A DNA stretch of 7,901 nt. It comes from Bradyrhizobium sp. (GTDB lineage Bacteria > Pseudomonadota > Alphaproteobacteria > Rhizobiales > Xanthobacteraceae). The first letter of the stretch is position 1; each line of letters begins with the position of its first letter. The stretch lies in NCBI GenBank assembly GCA_019243075.1, contig JAFAUV010000316.1:1-7901 (forward strand). The letters run 5' to 3'. Both the position numbers and the translations under genes were made by a program. Of this stretch, positions 6,713 to 7,901 are shown piece by piece. Under the pieces are notes generated by a model. It searched no databases and was not told the origin of the DNA. It saw only the letters and a list, made by a program, of their open reading frames with translations.

Positions 6713-6756
6713 GAGCATGATCCGGAAAACCGCTTCCCGGTTTCCGGATCATGCTC
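6713..6756. repeat. Dispersed palindromic repeat of the GAGCATGATCCGG type
   Basis: The left arm (6713-6732) and right arm (6738-6756) are complementary except for one extra A in the left arm, around a five-base loop CTTCC. The outer part reads GAGCATGATCCGG on one side and CCGGATCATGCTC on the other. I recall this element as an abundant intergenic palindrome in Bradyrhizobium, Rhodopseudomonas and related Rhizobiales; no search was run. It starts 13 bases after the kup stop and could form a strong hairpin in the 3' end of that transcript. It lacks a following T-run, so it is not a classical terminator. No transposase or flanking direct repeats are visible. Confidence 0.8.
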
Positions 6757-6841
6757 TGGACTTTCAGGGCCCGTTCCTTAAACAAGCTTCGGGGATGGCG
6801 GCTCGGCATCGATCCGCCGCAGGGAAGCTGATCTTCTGGCC

Positions 6842-7901
6842 ATGGCAACGCGGCGCGCTCTACTCAAGGCGACGATGACGACGGCCATGGGCCTGTCGCC
6901 TCTACGCGCCTTGGCGCAAGCGCCCAGCCCAAATCCCAGCTCCGGTCCCGGCTCTATGCCGGGTGCTGTGATGAGCACGCTCGCCGCCTATATGAGCGCC
7001 GCGCGAACGCGTGCGCTGCCGCAGGACGTCTCGGAGCAGGCCAAGTTTCATCTGCTCGATACGATGGCTGCGATGATTTCCGGATCGGAATTGCCACCGG
7101 GGCAGGCCGCTCAGCGTCATATTCGCGAGCATGGCGGCAACGGCCCCGCTACCATCGTTGGCACCGCCTTCACTGCCCCGCCGATCGATGCCGCGCTTGC
7201 CAACGGCATGATGGCGCACGCCGACGAAACCGACGATTCCCACAACGAGTCGCGCTCGCATCCGGGATGCGCAGTCGTGCCGGCGGCGCTGGCGACCGGC
7301 GAGATCTCGGGCATCGACGGCAGCGGATTGCTGCGGTCGGTGACGCTCGGCTACGACATCGGCACGCGCGTGGTGCTGGCGATGGGGGGCGCGGCGTTCA
7401 GCTATGAGAGCAGCCTTTCGACACACAGCATCGCCGGCACCTTTGGCGCTGCGGCGGCTGCCTCATGCGCAGTCGGCCTCGATACCCGCCAGATGCGCTG
7501 GGCGCTCGATTACACCGCGCAGCAATCTTCCGGCTTCACCGCCTGGCGGCGCGACACCGATCATATCGAAAAGGCCTTCGTGTTCGCGGGCAAGACCGCG
7601 CGCGATGGCGTGACCGCGGCGCTCCTTGTGCAATCAGGCTGGAACGGCGTCGACGACATCTTCTCCGGCCCCGACAATTTCTTTGCCGCCTATGCGCCGA
7701 AGGCGCAGCCCGAAAAGCTGATCGAGAAACTTGGCGAGCGCTACGAGATCACCCAGACCGACATCAAGAAGTGGACGGTCGGCTCGCCGATCCAAGGGGC
7801 GCTCGATGGCATCGAGGCGATTGGCAGCAAGAAACCATTCGACGCCGATCAGGTGAAGAAGGTCACCGTGCGCCTTGCGCCGTCGGTCGCCAATGTCGTC
7901 G
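6842..7901 (+). CDS. MmgE/PrpD family protein with Tat-type signal peptide (3' end outside window)
   Basis: There are 353 codons in the window and no stop; the family is usually about 440-500 residues, so roughly the last quarter is missing. The N-terminus MATRRALLKATMTTAMGL matches the twin-arginine pattern (T-R-R-x-L-L-K) and ends in RALAQA (22-27), a likely cleavage site. A Pro/Ser/Gly linker follows to about residue 42. The all-helical MmgE/PrpD domain starts at about 45. It contains NGMMAHADETDDSH (121-134) and HPGCAVVPAALA (140-151), the conserved Asp/His region of 2-methylcitrate dehydratase and cis-aconitate decarboxylase relatives. A second family segment, KAFVFAGKTARDGVTAALL, starts at 244 with lysines at 244 and 251. 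The enzymes act on small tricarboxylate-like substrates; this one's substrate is unknown. Most well-studied members are cytoplasmic, so export would be notable. The start at 6842 has no clear ribosome site. An internal ATG at 6971 (MSTLAAY) would give a signal-less form. Confidence 0.9.
   Translation, partial: MATRRALLKATMTTAMGLSPLRALAQAPSPNPSSGPGSMPGAVMSTLAAYMSAARTRALPQDVSEQAKFHLLDTMAAMISGSELPPGQAAQRHIREHGGNGPATIVGTAFTAPPIDAALANGMMAHADETDDSHNESRSHPGCAVVPAALATGEISGIDGSGLLRSVTLGYDIGTRVVLAMGGAAFSYESSLSTHSIAGTFGAAAAASCAVGLDTRQMRWALDYTAQQSSGFTAWRRDTDHIEKAFVFAGKTARDGVTAALLVQSGWNGVDDIFSGPDNFFAAYAPKAQPEKLIEKLGERYEITQTDIKKWTVGSPIQGALDGIEAIGSKKPFDADQVKKVTVRLAPSVANVV

Noticed and set aside
6713..6756. 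Intrinsic terminator for kup
   Set aside because: The hairpin is strong but has no T-run on either side, and the sequence fits a dispersed repeat better.
6902..7426. Minus-strand 174-codon frame opposite the MmgE/PrpD gene
   Set aside because: It is an antisense shadow of a conserved enzyme; the translation is Arg-rich without motifs.
1..7901. tRNA, rRNA, CRISPR array, insertion sequence or defence system
   Set aside because: I looked for tRNA-like arms, spaced direct repeats and transposase or defence motifs on both strands and saw none.

Overview
The window is high-GC DNA typical of an alphaproteobacterium. It is most likely from the Bradyrhizobium/Rhodopseudomonas/Afipia group (Nitrobacteraceae). 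The evidence is the codon use, the gene families, and a GAGCATGATCCGG-type palindromic repeat (6713-6756) that I recall as abundant in those genomes. I could not run a search, so the genus is an inference.

Layout. On the minus strand at the left edge lies the N-terminal third of an enolase-superfamily (mandelate racemase/muconate lactonizing) enzyme (1-456, cut by the window). A 20-bp dyad that looks like an operator lies just upstream of it (516-535). Further upstream on the same strand is a small exported cysteine-rich DUF4189 protein (547-1140). A roughly 310-bp divergent intergenic region follows. On the plus strand come a DUF1800 protein (1453-3003) and a DUF1501 protein (3025-4218), 21 bp apart and clearly a two-gene operon. 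Both carry export signals; the DUF1501 protein has a clear twin-arginine (Tat) signal. A hairpin and two very small hydrophobic ORFs (4271-4432 and 4474-4596) lie between this operon and a full-length Kup potassium transporter gene (4759-6699). The palindromic repeat follows kup. The right edge holds the first 353 codons of an MmgE/PrpD-family protein (6842-7901, cut by the window), which unusually begins with a Tat-type signal peptide.

How the genes fit together. Only DUF1800-DUF1501 is a convincing functional unit: two exported proteins of unknown role, the second with metal-ligand motifs reminiscent of the alkaline phosphatase/sulfatase fold. Kup takes up potassium at the inner membrane. 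The two edge genes are metabolic: an enolase-superfamily sugar-acid or similar enzyme, and an MmgE/PrpD dehydratase/decarboxylase-like enzyme. I see no mobile element, RNA gene, CRISPR array or phage gene. Most of the window is ordinary chromosomal sequence. The points most worth a second look are the exported DUF pair, the Tat-tagged MmgE/PrpD protein, the small membrane ORFs before kup, and the operator-like dyad.
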